DNA of 64,000 bases from Eretmocerus hayati (GCA_029851415.1 CM056742.1:62630454-62694453); one strand, 5' to 3'. Shown: positions 23,825 to 34,549, counted from the stretch's first letter. The notes: generated by a model not told the origin, from the letters alone. Numbers and translations: made by a program.

Positions 23825-23875
23825 GAATCAACGCGCCATCCGTGGAGGAGGCTGATATGAATCCTTTTTCACACT

Positions 23876-24212
23876 TACAAGGAGCGTCCAAGTGTTGTGG
23901 GCCACGGATTTGGCTGAAACTCTGGGGATAGTCTCTTCTTACCACCAAAAGGTGAAACCCAGAGCCGCACTTGCAAATGCCCAACCGTTTCCAAGCTATA
24001 GCCTATGACATCAGCATTGCCCGTATGGGCCCTTGTTCAAAAAAGATATATATATAGATATACTCATTATGCTAATGTTATGAGCTGCAGCTCGAAAACG
24101 GTTGGGCATTTGCAAGTGCAGCTCTGGGTTCTTTTCGCGGTAAAAGGAGACTATCCCCAGAGTTTCAGCAAAATCCGTGTTCTGCAACCCCTGGGTGCTC
24201 CTCGTTAGAAGC
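23876..24212. repeat. Hairpin with ~120-bp arms
   Basis: The block 23876-24000 recurs inverted at about 24090-24212. Shared landmarks are GGTTGGGCATTTGCAAGTGC, AGACTATCCCCAGAGTTTCAG and AAATCCGTG. The centre near 24045 is a short TATATA tract. The right arm abuts the first readable codons of the polymerase remnant. It could be a small foldback or a duplicated piece of the same element. Confidence 0.8.
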
Positions 24213-25740
24213 ATCGATTAGGGATATCCACGCGTTCGTTTGCGCGCTAGGGGATCGGGACGACTTCATAGGAGTCTCGATCGAATCTGAATTGTTGAGC
24301 CACGGGCCAGCAAGCCTGTCATTTAGACCGCTGAAAACCTTCACGTTTGAAGAGTTGTGGGACCTCATGAGTCAACTGACTCAATCAAACGACGATTCCA
24401 GTGTTGCGGAAACCTTCCGCCTGGCAGTCTTGTTCCCCATGGCTCGAGGCGCGTGAAATCAGTAGATTCTGTGAGAGAACGTTCCATGGTCGCCATGCTC
24501 AACACTGATGACCTCTGTCTCACTCGTGCCGTCGTTGTTGGAAAGTGTCACCTCAGGAAGAATGTAACGGATCCTGCAGATTTCAAAAATGAATGGAAAG
24601 GAATCAGAGCTTTTGACCGACCGCTACAGCGAGTACGCACTCGAGAACTCACCCGGAACGCCGGAGTCACGACACCTGGAAAGTTTGGCTATCCCGAACT
24701 TGAAAGATTTCAAGCATTTTTAGTCCCAAAGGCCTGTTCGATGGGCGTCGTACGGTTGAGAGTCCGATTTGCGGTTGCATGAACTTAGCTCACAACCACA
24801 TGGGTAGACGCAATCTTTAATCTCGCCGCGGTGGCAGGAAGTCAATTCCTCTGTAGTCACTGCAATCGGTGTTATAATTATATATCAAATCACAAGTGTT
24901 CGGCAAAATGCAAGCGATGCTCTGTCTCCCCACCTTGCCCGCGAGAGGACATTGAAGAGCGGAAATGAAATGATTGCCACAGTGTATTCTTTGGTGATCA
25001 ATGTTTTGAGAAACGAAGCAAGATGGTTCTTACAAGGCAGGAAACGAACAGGTATGTGAGATAGTAAAATCTGCTCCACGTGTTGCAGTCACTACCGCAC
25101 TCACCGTGGTAGACACGACTGTGGCATCCATTATATTGCAACAATTGTGAATCCAAGCATACGTCGAACGAATTTTGTTTCATGCAACTAATCTCCAATT
25201 CACGCGTCGGCGAACAAAAGAAACTCTCCGTGTTTCATGACTCTGGAACGAGACAAGATGATTTGGACAACGGCCACCTAACAATTACTATACATAGACC
25301 GGATTTATGCGTCGCACAGCTCGCGTGCGGCGATTGCTGAGAGATGGAAGACGTGACGCAGAGATGCTACACCTGTAGCGTGCGCGATTTTCAATTCACC
25401 AAGGAACCTGTTAAAGAGCTACTCGATCTCTGTATCCGAGAGAGATCGGCGTTCGCAAAAACGATAATAATTGGGCACTATGCTGGTGACTTCGATGCCC
25501 AGTTTATTCTCAGAGAGTTGGTGCGGATGTTGGAAAGCACACTCCCCCTTCGTACTTAACGGGCGAAAAATCATATGTATGACTGTCGGTGAGTGCGTTA
25601 CGTTCATCGATAGTCTAGACTACTTTCACATGAATTTCGGCGCAGCATTTGGCATACCTCAAGAGGAAGGGTATTTCCCTAATCTTTTTGATACAGCATC
25701 ATACGCATCAGCTTTTCATGCAGGTTCACTAACATAGCGT
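24203..25740 (+). pseudogene. Polinton/Maverick-type protein-primed DNA polymerase B, broken
   Basis: Three plus-strand frames carry parts of one protein in order. First comes an N-terminal block with TFEELWDLMSQLTQSNDD (24203-24451). Next is NTDDLCLTRAVVV followed by FGYPELERFQAFL (24451-24780). Then come cysteine-rich stretches (CSHCNRCY, HKCSAKCKRC at about 24855-24925; ICSTCCSHY and RHDCG at about 25070-25120), HRPDLCVAQ at about 25295, GHYAGDFDAQFILREL at about 25475-25525 and FIDSLDYF...GYFPNLFDT at 25590-25695. This order and the exonuclease-like GxxxxxDAQFIL segment match protein-primed family B polymerases of Polintons. Several frameshifts and stops break it, and the polymerase palm with its YGDTDS-type motif is absent. 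It ends close to the edge of the giant palindrome at 25783. Confidence 0.8.
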
Positions 25741-26084
25741 TTCACATACCAGCTGCATGTACACCACATCTCGGTCCATCCGCATATACCGTATGACCAC
25801 GATAAGGTGGCCAGCCCCTTGACGTTATTTTTCTGTTCGAGGTACAAATTTGGACAAAATTCATTTCCATATTTTCCGGTCCGAACCATCCGATGGCAGG
25901 TCCAAATTTGGAATTTGGTTTTTTTTATTCGATGCGAACGGCAAAATTTTTTTCGAAATATTGAGAAGGAATCAGTTTGAGTTGCGGGATCGTGTAGCCC
26001 GCGAAATTTCAGTACCAGACTAACTTCTCCAATAATTTTGGGATTATCCTATTTCCCAGCATAATCGATTAAAAACTTCAAAAT

Positions 26085-26357
26085 TTGAAGATGCAGGGGC
26101 TTTTCCGGCAGGTCAGAGCATTGGTGACTCGGGATGTCATAGAGGTTAGTAATTTAGTAATTCTTTGTTTTTATCACCCAGGTTTGTCTATATCTCGGCA
26201 TGAGAAGCGACTGTGTATGCTTAAAATGGAATTGAAAGCAGTCGAAAGTCTGTGCAATTTTGATCCGCAATCAAAAATAATATACGAATACAATAGTTTT
26301 TTGGGGGCTTGCGAGTTTCCTGGAAGTTTCATTAGCGAAAGTGATACGCGTATGTAA
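26085..26357 (+). CDS. Hypothetical 90-codon ORF in palindrome arm (mirrored at 48627-48899)
   Basis: This open frame has an equally long counterpart on the minus strand at 48627-48899 in the other arm. The two predicted peptides agree at most positions (for example QGLxRxVRALVTR near the N-terminus and NFDPQSxxIYE near the C-terminus) and both end exactly at DxRM. No family was recognised. Retention of the frame in both diverged copies is suggestive of past coding, but a short frame can survive by chance and no start context or transcript evidence is visible. Confidence 0.3.
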   Translation: MKMQGLFRQVRALVTRDVIEVSNLVILCFYHPGLSISRHEKRLCMLKMELKAVESLCNFDPQSKIIYEYNSFLGACEFPGSFISESDTRM

Positions 26358-26392
26358 CATTGATCCTGCGAGCGAGGTTATGGTGGCATTGT

Positions 26393-26605
26393 TCACATTG
26401 CGGGGGCAACATAACCTACAAAACAGTACGCTTCTTCTTTCGTGTTTCTATAGATTATTAGCATTTTTCCATCTAGTGCTTGGAGCGAATGGATAGAAGA
26501 GATGGTTTCTAACAAAGTGCGAGAAAAACGAATGGGGTGGCTTTCCAAAATGTTACCCAACAACGATAGAATCGCGAGTGCACCCATCGACGTGGAATTT
26601 AACAT
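26393..26605 (-). CDS. Hypothetical ORF family, copy 1
   Basis: A 70-codon frame containing LSLLGNILESHPIRFSRTLL, SLQALDGKMLIIYR and CFVGYVAPAM. Related frames occur at 27119-27356 (+), 32285-32593 (-) and 48376-48591 (+). The shared core is an LxxIFxxHxxxF block, then LDGxxxxxYR, then VGYV near the end. I do not recognise the family. It could be a fragment of a gene of the element that formed the palindrome; a link to the adjacent Polinton-type polymerase is conjecture. The methionine start is probably not genuine. Confidence 0.35.
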   Translation of the reverse strand: MLNSTSMGALAILSLLGNILESHPIRFSRTLLETISSIHSLQALDGKMLIIYRNTKEEAYCFVGYVAPAM

Positions 26606-27118
26606 CTACAGTGTGTTCCTCACGAAAAACGCCCACATGTTTTTTTCTGGCTCGAGCTCGAGCATATTTTGAGCTGGGCTCAATAATCAATGCAATGCAA
26701 TTGGAATCACAACGGTGGCATCAAAAGAATTCAAGAATCAATCAAAACGATTTGGCTCACACTATCTGTGCGTGTTATCGTTTTCCAAACGCGTATGAAG
26801 TATATCAACCTTCGCTAAGGAAATTAATGGACAGAGTAGCCACATAGTCGTTATTTGAGTCAGGAGATATGTGTATCACATCACGTGGCTAGGATTCCAG
26901 TCAGCGCTCGTTGATTTTTCATGCATGCGGGGAATTATTGTACTCCCTGAAAGCTCGAGACCAACATCATTTCTGGAAATTCTGGGATACTTTTATTGCC
27001 ACCGTGTTCATTCAAATTCATTGTGTGAATCATGAGTCGACCTATGATTGGCCGTAATCTCAAGTCAGGAGAACATGTGGGCGTTTCCTGTGTAGAATAT
27101 ACTGTGAGTGATGATTTC

Positions 27119-27356
27119 TGCATTGACGGGGGCAGTCGGATAACTATCGCTGTTGGCTAATATTTTCAAGTGCCACCACGTTCATTTCGATTGTACTTCG
27201 ATGAAAATCATCCTTCCTATCAGTTCGCAGCGAAAACTTGATGGGCGAGTCGTGCTCATGAATTATAGAAGCATGGAAGGAAAAGTGTATGGTCTTGTAG
27301 GTTATGTCACCAATGCAATAAGAAGATGCGCCAGACAACGCGTGATCGGTTTTTGA
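27119..27356 (+). CDS. Hypothetical ORF family, copy 2
   Basis: The frame is open upstream of the first ATG at 27153 and ends at 27356 with RRCARQRVIGF. It contains MANIFKCHHVHFDCTSMKII, LDGRVVLMNYRSMEGKVYG and LVGYVTNAIRR. It is close to the 32285-32593 copy (its partner in the other arm) and a distant relative of the 26393-26605 and 48376-48591 pair. No function can be given. Confidence 0.35.
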
Positions 27357-27375
27357 TATTGGGACACTTTTACCG

Positions 27376-27648
27376 TTGACACCGTGTTATTTCAAGTATT
27401 GCACTGCTGAGCGAGCCCCAAAGTACAAGTGTGCTCGATCGTTATATCGAAAAAAACATGCGGACAGCTTTTACGCTCGATATGGACCTACGTTGCTCGC
27501 TTCAACTTGGGACGCGATGAAAATCAGATGGTCAGATGAGATGACACGAATCTTCGAGATTACTCAGCTCGATGCTAGACTTTCTCAGAATCCCGGCAGA
27601 ATTTGGGATCAGATTCTGGCTGATATTGAGGCCAATATTGGAGGGTGA
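27376..27648 (+). CDS. Hypothetical 90-codon ORF, mirrored at 31980-32260
   Basis: The frame encodes a basic peptide with YKCARSLYRKKHADSFYARY and a C-terminal part with WSDEMTRIFEITQLDARLSQ. It lies about 20 bases after the ORF family copy 2. The inverted counterpart at 31980-32260 has lost the continuous frame. No family was recognised. Tight spacing to the preceding frame would fit two small genes of one element, but this is inference. Confidence 0.3.
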   Translation: MTPCYFKYCTAERAPKYKCARSLYRKKHADSFYARYGPTLLASTWDAMKIRWSDEMTRIFEITQLDARLSQNPGRIWDQILADIEANIGG

Positions 27649-27710
27649 TATATCAATCTGCTTGGTATAACAATAGCACAGTAGATTCATCTCTCAAGAC
27701 AATAAAAAAA

Positions 27711-28970
27711 CGCTGCTGAAAGAGATTAGCAGAATGCTTTCTCATTTCGAAATCTGACCGTACCTTCAAATGGAAGACATTTATATGCAATTACTATTGA
27801 ATATCAATTTACATTATTCGAGACTCGAGTAAAAACCGTCACTTGCAATACAAACATATACTTTATTCACACCAAATTTTCAAACCTCTTGTCACGAGAA
27901 TGCCTTGTCTTTGGGAAAGGGAAATTTAGTGTTGGTGGTTGATCGTGGAGCAAAAAGGGTGACATACTATAGAAATATCTTGGGGAGGAGAACAGAATGG
28001 TTGAGGCTGAATCCCATTATGTGGAGATTTCTAGAATGAGAAAGGGATTTAGTGAAAATTGAAGTAATTCTGAGTCGCATTTCATTATTTTCTGTTCACG
28101 GTTCCTCCTAAACCCTTCGATCGATCCTTCTGAAATTTTCATGAGTCATAGAGGACCAGCCAAAGATGTGCTGAGGAGATTGGTAACTGATTCTATTGAA
28201 GAGTCACCGACTCACGCGTGTTTAAAAATAAAAATGTAAAAATTGAATTCAGTTTTTGGAAAACATCTTCTAAAATGACTTCATGAAAGAATTTAGAGTG
28301 AGCTAATAAATTGTTGCTGTTGGCATGATAGATCAACTGGTTGATGTAGAATTTGGGAAAAATGTACGAAGAAAAAATGAAAAGTGGTTTTGTTTCCCAT
28401 GGTGAAAAATTTATGATTTGAATGATGTAAATGAATAAAAATGGGAAATACATATTAACCAAGTGAGAGATAATGGACAAAGAATGAGTGTTTAAATGAC
28501 AGAAAGTTTGATATGAAAGTTGTGGGAAGGAATATTTGTCAATGAAATAATAGGATTTTCGACATTTTTCTCATTTTTGTTGTTCAAGACGCATGAGTCG
28601 TGGACTGTCTGATACAATGAGGTGTGAGTTCGTGCAACTCATTCTGAAAGTGTCCTCTATGACTCATAAAAATTCCAGAAGGATCGATCAAAGTGTTGAA
28701 GAGATAGAGTAATGCTCATATTGACACACACGCACACACACACACACACAGACACAGACAATGAGGGACGAAGATAAATGTTTTGCGTGGAGGGGATGAT
28801 CGTGGAGGGAAAAGGGTGACCTACAATCGAAAGATTTCGGCGAGGATAAGAGAATGGTTAAGACCGAATCCCATTGAGTGAAGATTTTTAGAATAAAGAA
28901 TGGATTTGAGTGAAAAGATTGAAGAAAAATCTCTTGTCACGAATACAACCCCTTCTCTTTGGGAAAGCAG
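27711..28970. repeat. Left-arm-only insert with direct repeats and a (CA)n tract
   Basis: This 1.26-kb block has no partner in the right arm. Its two ends are related directly: 27888-28060 and about 28800-28970 share CTTGTCACGA, CTTTGGGAAAG, AAAAGGGTGAC, GAATCCCATT and AGGATTTAGTGAAAA-type blocks, so it may be an insertion with terminal direct repeats. 28725-28758 is a (CA)n microsatellite. 28720-28900 contains part of the dispersed CA-anchored module (ACAATGAGG, CGAAAGATTTCGGCGAGGA). A 95-codon minus frame at 28193-28480 is AT-driven and unrecognised. Confidence 0.6.
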
Positions 28971-28973
28971 AAT

Positions 28974-30080
28974 GAGTCACAGCTGAAAATTTCGATGACG
29001 TATCATGGGACCGTTATCGATATACAGTCTTTGAGGTGTAATCTGAACTATTCAGGTTCGGGACGTCGTTCCAACTCGAGCTTGTGAAAAATCCAACTAT
29101 AATGGTAATCTCCGTCGCAGTTTGTGATCAGATTGTGGCTGATAGAAGTACGTGAGGGGAGAAGCAGTCCTTGAATTTGCTTGATATGACGATTTCGTCA
29201 TAGGTTCGCTACGAGAATAACTTCCAATCCGAGTCATAGCTGAAAATTTTGATGACATAGTAAAGCAGCGGATGTGCAGGTTTTCGGGTGTGATTCGAAG
29301 TATTCAACCATTAGATGCTCTGCCAGCTGTAGCTTGTGAATCATCTGAATAAGCTGTGAATTTTCTCCGCGATTTGTGATCAGATTCTAGCCGAGAGAGT
29401 AGTCTTGACTGAAAAGCAGCATTCGAATCTGTTTGGTATTACGTTTTTCAAATACGTTCACGATGAGAATCGCCCGGAATCCTAGTCATGTCCGAGAATT
29501 CTGATGACGTAGCATGGGCAGTCGTTGTCCACATTCCTGGGTGTTATTGGAAGCATTCGACTATGCGGTACCGTCTTAGCTGAAGCCTGCCAAGGACCCA
29601 AATTCAATGTATATTTTTCTCTCAATTTATGATCAGGCTCCGGCCGATAGCATGAAACAGTAGAGAGAGTACTCCTCGAATTCGTTTGGTATTGCAATTT
29701 CCTGATTGGTTTATGATGAGAATCTCCTCTAATCTGAGTCGTAGCTGAGCAATCTGTTGACATGGCATGGGCGGCCAATGTTCATGCTCTCAGGGATTAC
29801 CTGAACCATCCGGGTACGAGACGCCATTCTAGCTCGAGCTTGCGGAAACTCCAAGTGTGATGACAATCGGTGACGTAGTTCGTAATGAGATTGTGGTTGA
29901 CAGAAAAGTCTAAGTTAAAGATCAGAACTCGAATCTTTTTTGTATTACGGTCCTGTCATAGAATTGCGATGAGAATATTCTCTAATTCAAGTCATATCTG
30001 AAAATTTTGATGACATAGCATGGCAGTCGATGTTCAGATTTCCAGGAGTTCTTCGAATCATTTGACTATGGGATAGTTGT
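28974..30080 (+). repeat. ~253-bp tandem array, left half (5 units)
   Basis: A GAGTCATAGCTGAAAATTTTGATGACATAG-like landmark recurs at 28974, 29231, 29484, 29736 and 29989, steps of 257, 253, 252 and 253 bases. Each unit also contains GATCAGATT, TTTGGTATTACG and CGATGAGAAT blocks. The array meets its inverted partner at about 30080-30090. Units are diverged, so the array is not recent. Confidence 0.85.
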
Positions 30081-31161
30081 CCGGCTGAAGCTTGTAGATC
30101 CTCCAAATATGACTTGAGAACCTGAACATCGACTGCCTATGCTATGTCTTCAGAATTCTCAGTTATGACTCGGATTGGAGGAGATTCTCTCCGTGAATCT
30201 AATAGAGAATCGCAATACCAAAGAAATTCGAATGCTATTTTCCCTTTCATGCTATTTTATCGGCAAGGGTCTGATCACGAATAGAGAGGAAGATGAACAT
30301 TGAATTCGGGTTCTTAGCAAGCTTCGGCTGAAGCGGTATAGCATAGTCAAATCGCTTTCAATAACACCCAAGAATCTGGACATCGACTGCCAATGCTATG
30401 TTATCAAAATTCTCAGACATGACTAGGACTTCAGGCAATCCTCATCGTGAACTCGATAGGAAAACGCAATACTAAACAGATTCGAATGATGTTTTTCAGT
30501 CAAGACTACTGTCTCGGTCAGAATCCGATCGCGATTGAAGCGGAAGCTGACATCATAGTCGGATTGATAGAGAGCTCTACCTGCAGCGGCATCTCATAGA
30601 GATATATTTCAAATTATGCCCGAGAATCTGAGCATCACCTGACCATGCTATGTCATCAGAATTCTCAGACATGACTAGGATTTTAGGCGATTCTCATCGT
30701 GAACGTATTAGAAAAACGCAATACCAAACAGATTCGAACGCTGCTCTTCAGCCAAGCCTACTCTCTCGGCTAGAATCTGATCACAAATCGCGAAAAGAAT
30801 TCACAGCTCATTCAGATAATTCACAATCTACAGCTGGCAAAGCATCTTATGGTTGAATACTTCGAATCACACCCGAGAACCTGCACATCCGCTGCTTTGC
30901 TATGTCATCAAAATTTTCAGCTATGACTCGGATCGGAAGTTATTCTTGTGGCGAACCCATGACACAATCGTCATACCAAGCAGATTCGAGTGCTGTTTTT
31001 CCTCTCTTGTACTTCTATCAGCCACAATCTGACCACAAACTGCGACGGAGATTACCACTATAGTCGGATTTTTCACAAGCTCGAGTTGGATCGACATCCC
31101 GAACCTGAATAGTTCAAATTACACCTCGAAAACTGTGCATCGATGACAGTTTCATGAATGA

Positions 31162-31893
31162 TAGGGCTTCGCGAAATTCAAGACGAGCGAGATTTTTCGC
31201 CAATCTCGTCTCATCTCGGCCGAGATAAAAAATGGCCAATCTCGTCTTGTCTTGATCAAGATTTGTGAACCCATATCTTGTCTTGTCTTGACTAGATCGA
31301 GATATCTCGTCGAGATTTCCCCAATTCGAGGCAATAAGCCGTGACCAAAGATTAATGTTGCAAAAGTAGTCGATAATATGATCATCACTCGTATTTCGTG
31401 CATGATAAGTGCCACTCAATATGCTATGTGAAAGCCAAAGGAATCTAGCAGAGTTCAAAATGAATGGAGGGCGGTTTCCGTACCCCTAGAGAAGTTCCTC
31501 ATGTTGATGTATTACATTGGTGGGAAGCAAATTCCACCAAATTCCCAATTTTATCAAAAATGGCACGAGATATTTTAGCAATTATGCCCACATCAGTACC
31601 ATCGAAGAGAGTTTCCTCGGAGATAACATCACTTCTGACTGACAACCACTGTTTCTTGAAGGACAGATCAATCGAGATTTGCTATGCATTGATAGATGGA
31701 TGCACTGCGATTCAAAGAAACTAATCCCTCAAATTAATATTTGAATTCGAATATTGAGCACTGATATGGAATTTCGTTCTTTTCCACCATCATGTTTTTG
31801 TGAAGGATTCGAGGGAAATGCATGATCTCGTCTTGATCTTGATAGAAATATCTCGAATTCTCTTGAAGGAATCTCGAATCTCGTGAAGCCCTA
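31162..31893 (+). mobile_element. hAT-type remnant with TIRs and subterminal repeats
   Basis: The ends TAGGGCTTCGCGAAATTC (31162) and its inverted relative GAATCTCGTGAAGCCCTA (to 31893) form imperfect TIRs. Inside the left end, 31185-31320 is packed with short CTCGTCTTG / ATCTCG motifs like hAT subterminal binding repeats. The interior encodes only the C-terminal part of a transposase. The flanks CATGAATGA and CATGATATG are similar but not an exact 8-bp duplication, so the TSD is unproven. At 732 bp it is internally deleted and non-autonomous. Confidence 0.75.
31464..31724 (+). pseudogene. hAT transposase C-terminal dimerisation domain
   Basis: The frame carries DVLHWWEANSTKFPILSKMA, then ILAIMPTSVPSKRVSSE, LLTDNHCFLK and a tail before the stop at 31722-31724. 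This is the hATC dimerisation region that closes hAT transposases. WW, the PxxPSxRVxSE box and the LxxxxxxLK box are all visible. The DDE catalytic part and BED finger are missing upstream. The first methionine (31464) is not a natural start. Confidence 0.85.
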
Positions 31894-31979
31894 CCCATGA
31901 TATGTCATCAAAATTCTCAGCTATGACTCATTTTTTTATTGTCTTGAGACATAAATCTACTGGACTATTGTTATACCAA

Positions 31980-32260
31980 GCAGATTGATATTTCACCTCC
32001 CAATATCGTCATCAATATCAGACAGAATCTGAACCCAAATTCTGCCGGGATGCTGAAAAAATCCAGCATCGAACTGAGTAATCTCAAAGATTCGTGTCAT
32101 TCCATTCGACCATCTAATTCTCATCGCGTCCCAAGTTGAAGCGAACAACGTGAGTCCATATCAGGCGTAAAAGCTGACCGCATGTTTCTTTTGATATAAC
32201 AATTGAGCACACTTGTACTTTGGGGCTTGCTCTGCAGTACAATACTTGAAATAACACGGT
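31980..32260 (-). pseudogene. Inverted, broken counterpart of the 27376-27648 ORF
   Basis: Sequence homologous to 27376-27648 lies here on the minus strand, with TCTGCCGGGATGCTGAAA, CTCATCGCGTCCCAAGTTG and CACACTTGTACTTTGGGGC as landmarks. Small changes interrupt the frame that is continuous in the left arm. It is useful as the partner for testing whether the left-arm frame has been under selection. Confidence 0.5.
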
Positions 32261-32284
32261 GTCAACGGTAAAAGTGTCCCAATA

Positions 32285-32593
32285 TCAAAAACCGATCACG
32301 CGTTGTCTGGCGCATCTTCTTATTGCATTGGTGACATAACCTACAACACCATACACTTTTCCTTCCATGCTTCTATAATTCATGAGCACGACTCGCCCAT
32401 CGAGTTTCTGCTGCAAACTCGTGGAAAGTATGATTTTCATCAAAGTACAATCGAAATGAACGAGGTGACACTTGAAAATATTAGCCAGCAGCGATAGATA
32501 TGCGACTGCCCCCGTCAACGCAGAAGTCATCACTCGCAGTAAATTCCACACAGATACGCCCACATGTATTTCCTGACTTGAGATTACGGCCAA
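32285..32593 (-). CDS. Hypothetical ORF family, copy 3 (longest)
   Basis: 102 codons, with an N-terminal extension (SSQEIHVGVSVWNLLRVMTS), then LTGAVAYLSLLANIFKCHLV, LDGRVVLMNYRSMEGKVYG and VGYVTNAIRRCARQRVIGF. It matches copy 2 (27119-27356) nearly throughout, and its N-terminal LSLLANIF aligns with LSLLGNIL of copies 1 and 4. It is the best representative of the family. No known domain was recognised. Confidence 0.35.
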   Translation of the reverse strand: MAVISSQEIHVGVSVWNLLRVMTSALTGAVAYLSLLANIFKCHLVHFDCTLMKIILSTSLQQKLDGRVVLMNYRSMEGKVYGVVGYVTNAIRRCARQRVIGF

Positions 32594-33044
32594 TCATAGC
32601 TGGACTCAGGATTCACACAATGCAATTGGAATGAACACGGTGGCAATAAAAGTATCCCAGAATTTTCAGGAATGATGTTGGTCTCGAGCTTTGAGGGAGT
32701 AGAATAGTTTTCCGCATGCATGGAAAATCAGCAAGCGCTCACTGGAATCCTAGCCACGTGATGTGATACACATATTCCCCGACTCAAGTAACGACTATGT
32801 GGCTACTGTGTCCATTAATTTCCTTAGCAATAGTTGATATACTTCTTACGCGTTTGAAAAACGATAGCCCGCACAGATAGTGTGAGCCAAATCATTTTAA
32901 TTGATTCTGGGATACTTTTGATGCCCCCGTTGTCATTCCAATTGCATTGCATCGATTATTGAGCCTAGCTCAAAATATACTCAATCTCAGGCCAGAAAAG
33001 AACATGTGACCGTTTCTCGTGAGGCGTTTCTCTTTTTTCACTGT

Positions 33045-33049
33045 AGATG
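33045..33049 (+). other. Left target-site duplication AGATG
   Basis: AGATG abuts the left LTR and is repeated at 48374-48378 after the right LTR. The related undisrupted arm at about 26605-26620 has a single CATCTAC on the plus strand, the complement of one AGATG copy, which confirms a 5-bp duplication. Confidence 0.85.
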
Positions 33050-33858
33050 TGACGGCTGCTAGTTAAATGCGTAGGAATTAGCCGCACATGCTGGGCAAGG
33101 TGCAATGCCCAGCAGATTTGATTGAATTGAATATGTGCTGCAACTTTGCATGCTGCTGGATCTGCTGCTGCTGCTTTGTGCGCGAGAGAGATGGGGAATC
33201 GAGTGCCAAAATGATCACACAAGAGTTAAACGGGATCCAGATGGGCATATTTATTTAACTCTAAAAATAACATGGTGCATGGAGTGCACTTAATCGCACG
33301 AACACGGGGAGAGCAATTGAGGGTGAAGCCCAAAGAGAGAGAGAATAATTATCGGCTAGCACTTACAGGTGTCGAAAAGGCGGCAATCGCACGCTCGCTG
33401 ATCGGCCGCTCCGAATGACGTGGTCGTCCGGATGATCTGGACTTGATGTCGTCCGCAGGACACGTCGAGAACAACGGCCAGGAAGTCGCACGGAAGCACG
33501 CAGAAGAGCTCGTCCAGGTGTCGGGAAGCTGGTGACACACGCACGATGAGGGCGCAAAATATATACACTTCGGGTGCAAATTAACACGTGGGACGTCTGC
33601 TCTCAAGCGCGGGCGAGAGAAGTCTGGATTTATGGCACGCGCAATGCCGGCTGATTGATGATGATGGGTGCGCGAGGGGAACTGTGCGGTGAAGCTACCA
33701 ATGACTCACGCTATCTCTCTCTCTCTCTAACACAAAACTACTTACAACTCTCTCCTCGGATGTTCTGCTACAGCTGAAAAGGGCTATCCATATATTATTA
33801 CATGATGATCAGACAGGAGAGAGGAATGATGGTTGAGAATATCCTCTCAACCGTCACA
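33050..33858 (-). repeat. 3' LTR of the Gypsy element
   Basis: Begins TGACGGCTGCTAG and ends CCGTCACA on the plus strand. It aligns along its full length with 47568-48373 apart from scattered substitutions and small indels, including a short run of extra CT repeats near 33715. Open frames on both strands inside it (for example 33349-33606) recur in the other LTR and are not genes. Confidence 0.93.
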
Positions 33859-33868
33859 CCCCTCCCCC
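33859..33868 (-). promoter_or_regulatory. Polypurine tract candidate
   Basis: Reads GGGGGAGGGG on the minus strand and directly abuts the 3' LTR on its inner side, where a plus-strand DNA primer for reverse transcription is expected. Confidence 0.75.
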
Positions 33869-34549
33869 AGACGCTGGTTAGCACGCCAGTGTACCAGCTC
33901 GAGAACTATCTCTCTCTGTCTGGGCTCAGATGGAGAAAAGTGTCTGACATGCATGACGAAAAGGAAATTGAGAAAGATCAAATTTTAGAAAAATAAATTG
34001 AAAAGTTGAATTGCTCTCTGTACAAAAGACTTATTACTAACATCCATCCATTCTGTACAAAAATAAATATCTTCGTACGTATTTTCGTACGTGATTAGAC
34101 ACATTTGGTCTCTGACAACGAAAATTATCAAAAGTATCAAAAAAAAATAAGAAAAACTATTTGTACATTCATCGTACGACTAGACTGTTTAGTCTCTTCT
34201 GATTGAAATGAACTAAAAATAGCTATAATGAAGAATTATCCAAAACGGACGTAAAGGTTTACAAAAATATCCTGATCAGAGGATTCAATATCGTGGTGGC
34301 GCAAGTGGTCAGACGTGTAAGAGTTGTATCCATCATTTTAGAGATTTGCTCAAGTTTTATTTTTCAGGTTCATATTATAGAACCTATACCTAATCAGTAG
34401 CTAATCCCATCGCTAATCTATTGGAACAATATTCATCAAGCACCTTGTACCCGAGTCTGATACTTTTCTACAAAGGCACTCTATAACCTCAAAGGCATCT
34501 TGAGCAGCCGTGCCGCGCAAAGGCAAATTGCGCCAAACAGGACTGTAGA

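Larger units (their letters stand above)
26360..27360. repeat. Secondary palindrome nested in the left arm
   Basis: Within the left arm, 26393-26640 is related in inverted orientation to about 27060-27356: both carry an AACGCCCACATGT / ACATGTGGGCGTT block and encode related peptides on opposite strands. The local centre is near 26.87 kb. The flanks of the centre (TGGAATCACAACGGTGGCA and GCCACCGTGTTCATTC) are also inverted relatives. The right arm repeats the arrangement at 32285-33049 plus 48374-48600, where the retrotransposon separates the halves. Confidence 0.7.
25783..30080. repeat. Left arm of giant inverted repeat
   Basis: This arm matches, inverted and in order, 30085-33049 plus 48374-49197. 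Landmarks: 25786-25812 with 49170-49197, 26085-26357 with 48627-48899, 26393-26605 with 48376-48591, 26605-26930 with about 32600-33049, 27119-27356 with 32285-32520, 27376-27710 with 31930-32260, and the roughly 253-bp array with its opposed partner. The outer edge lies just beyond the polymerase remnant. An extra 1.26 kb (27711-28970) is present only in this arm. The right arm is split by a retrotransposon. Confidence 0.85.
30085..31935 (-). repeat. ~253-bp tandem array, right half (5 units, hAT-interrupted)
   Basis: The inverted landmark (CTATGTxATCAGAATTCTCAG-ATGACT) recurs near 30167, 30422, 30671 and 30923. A fifth copy at 31900-31930 falls at the expected step once the hAT insertion (31162-31893) is removed. 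The right half therefore mirrors the five units of the left half. It runs directly into arm sequence shared with 27376-27710. Confidence 0.85.

Noticed and set aside
33349..33606. Cysteine-containing frames in the LTR, repeated at 47867-48152
   Set aside because: They lie entirely within both LTRs, overlap in three frames and show no domain.
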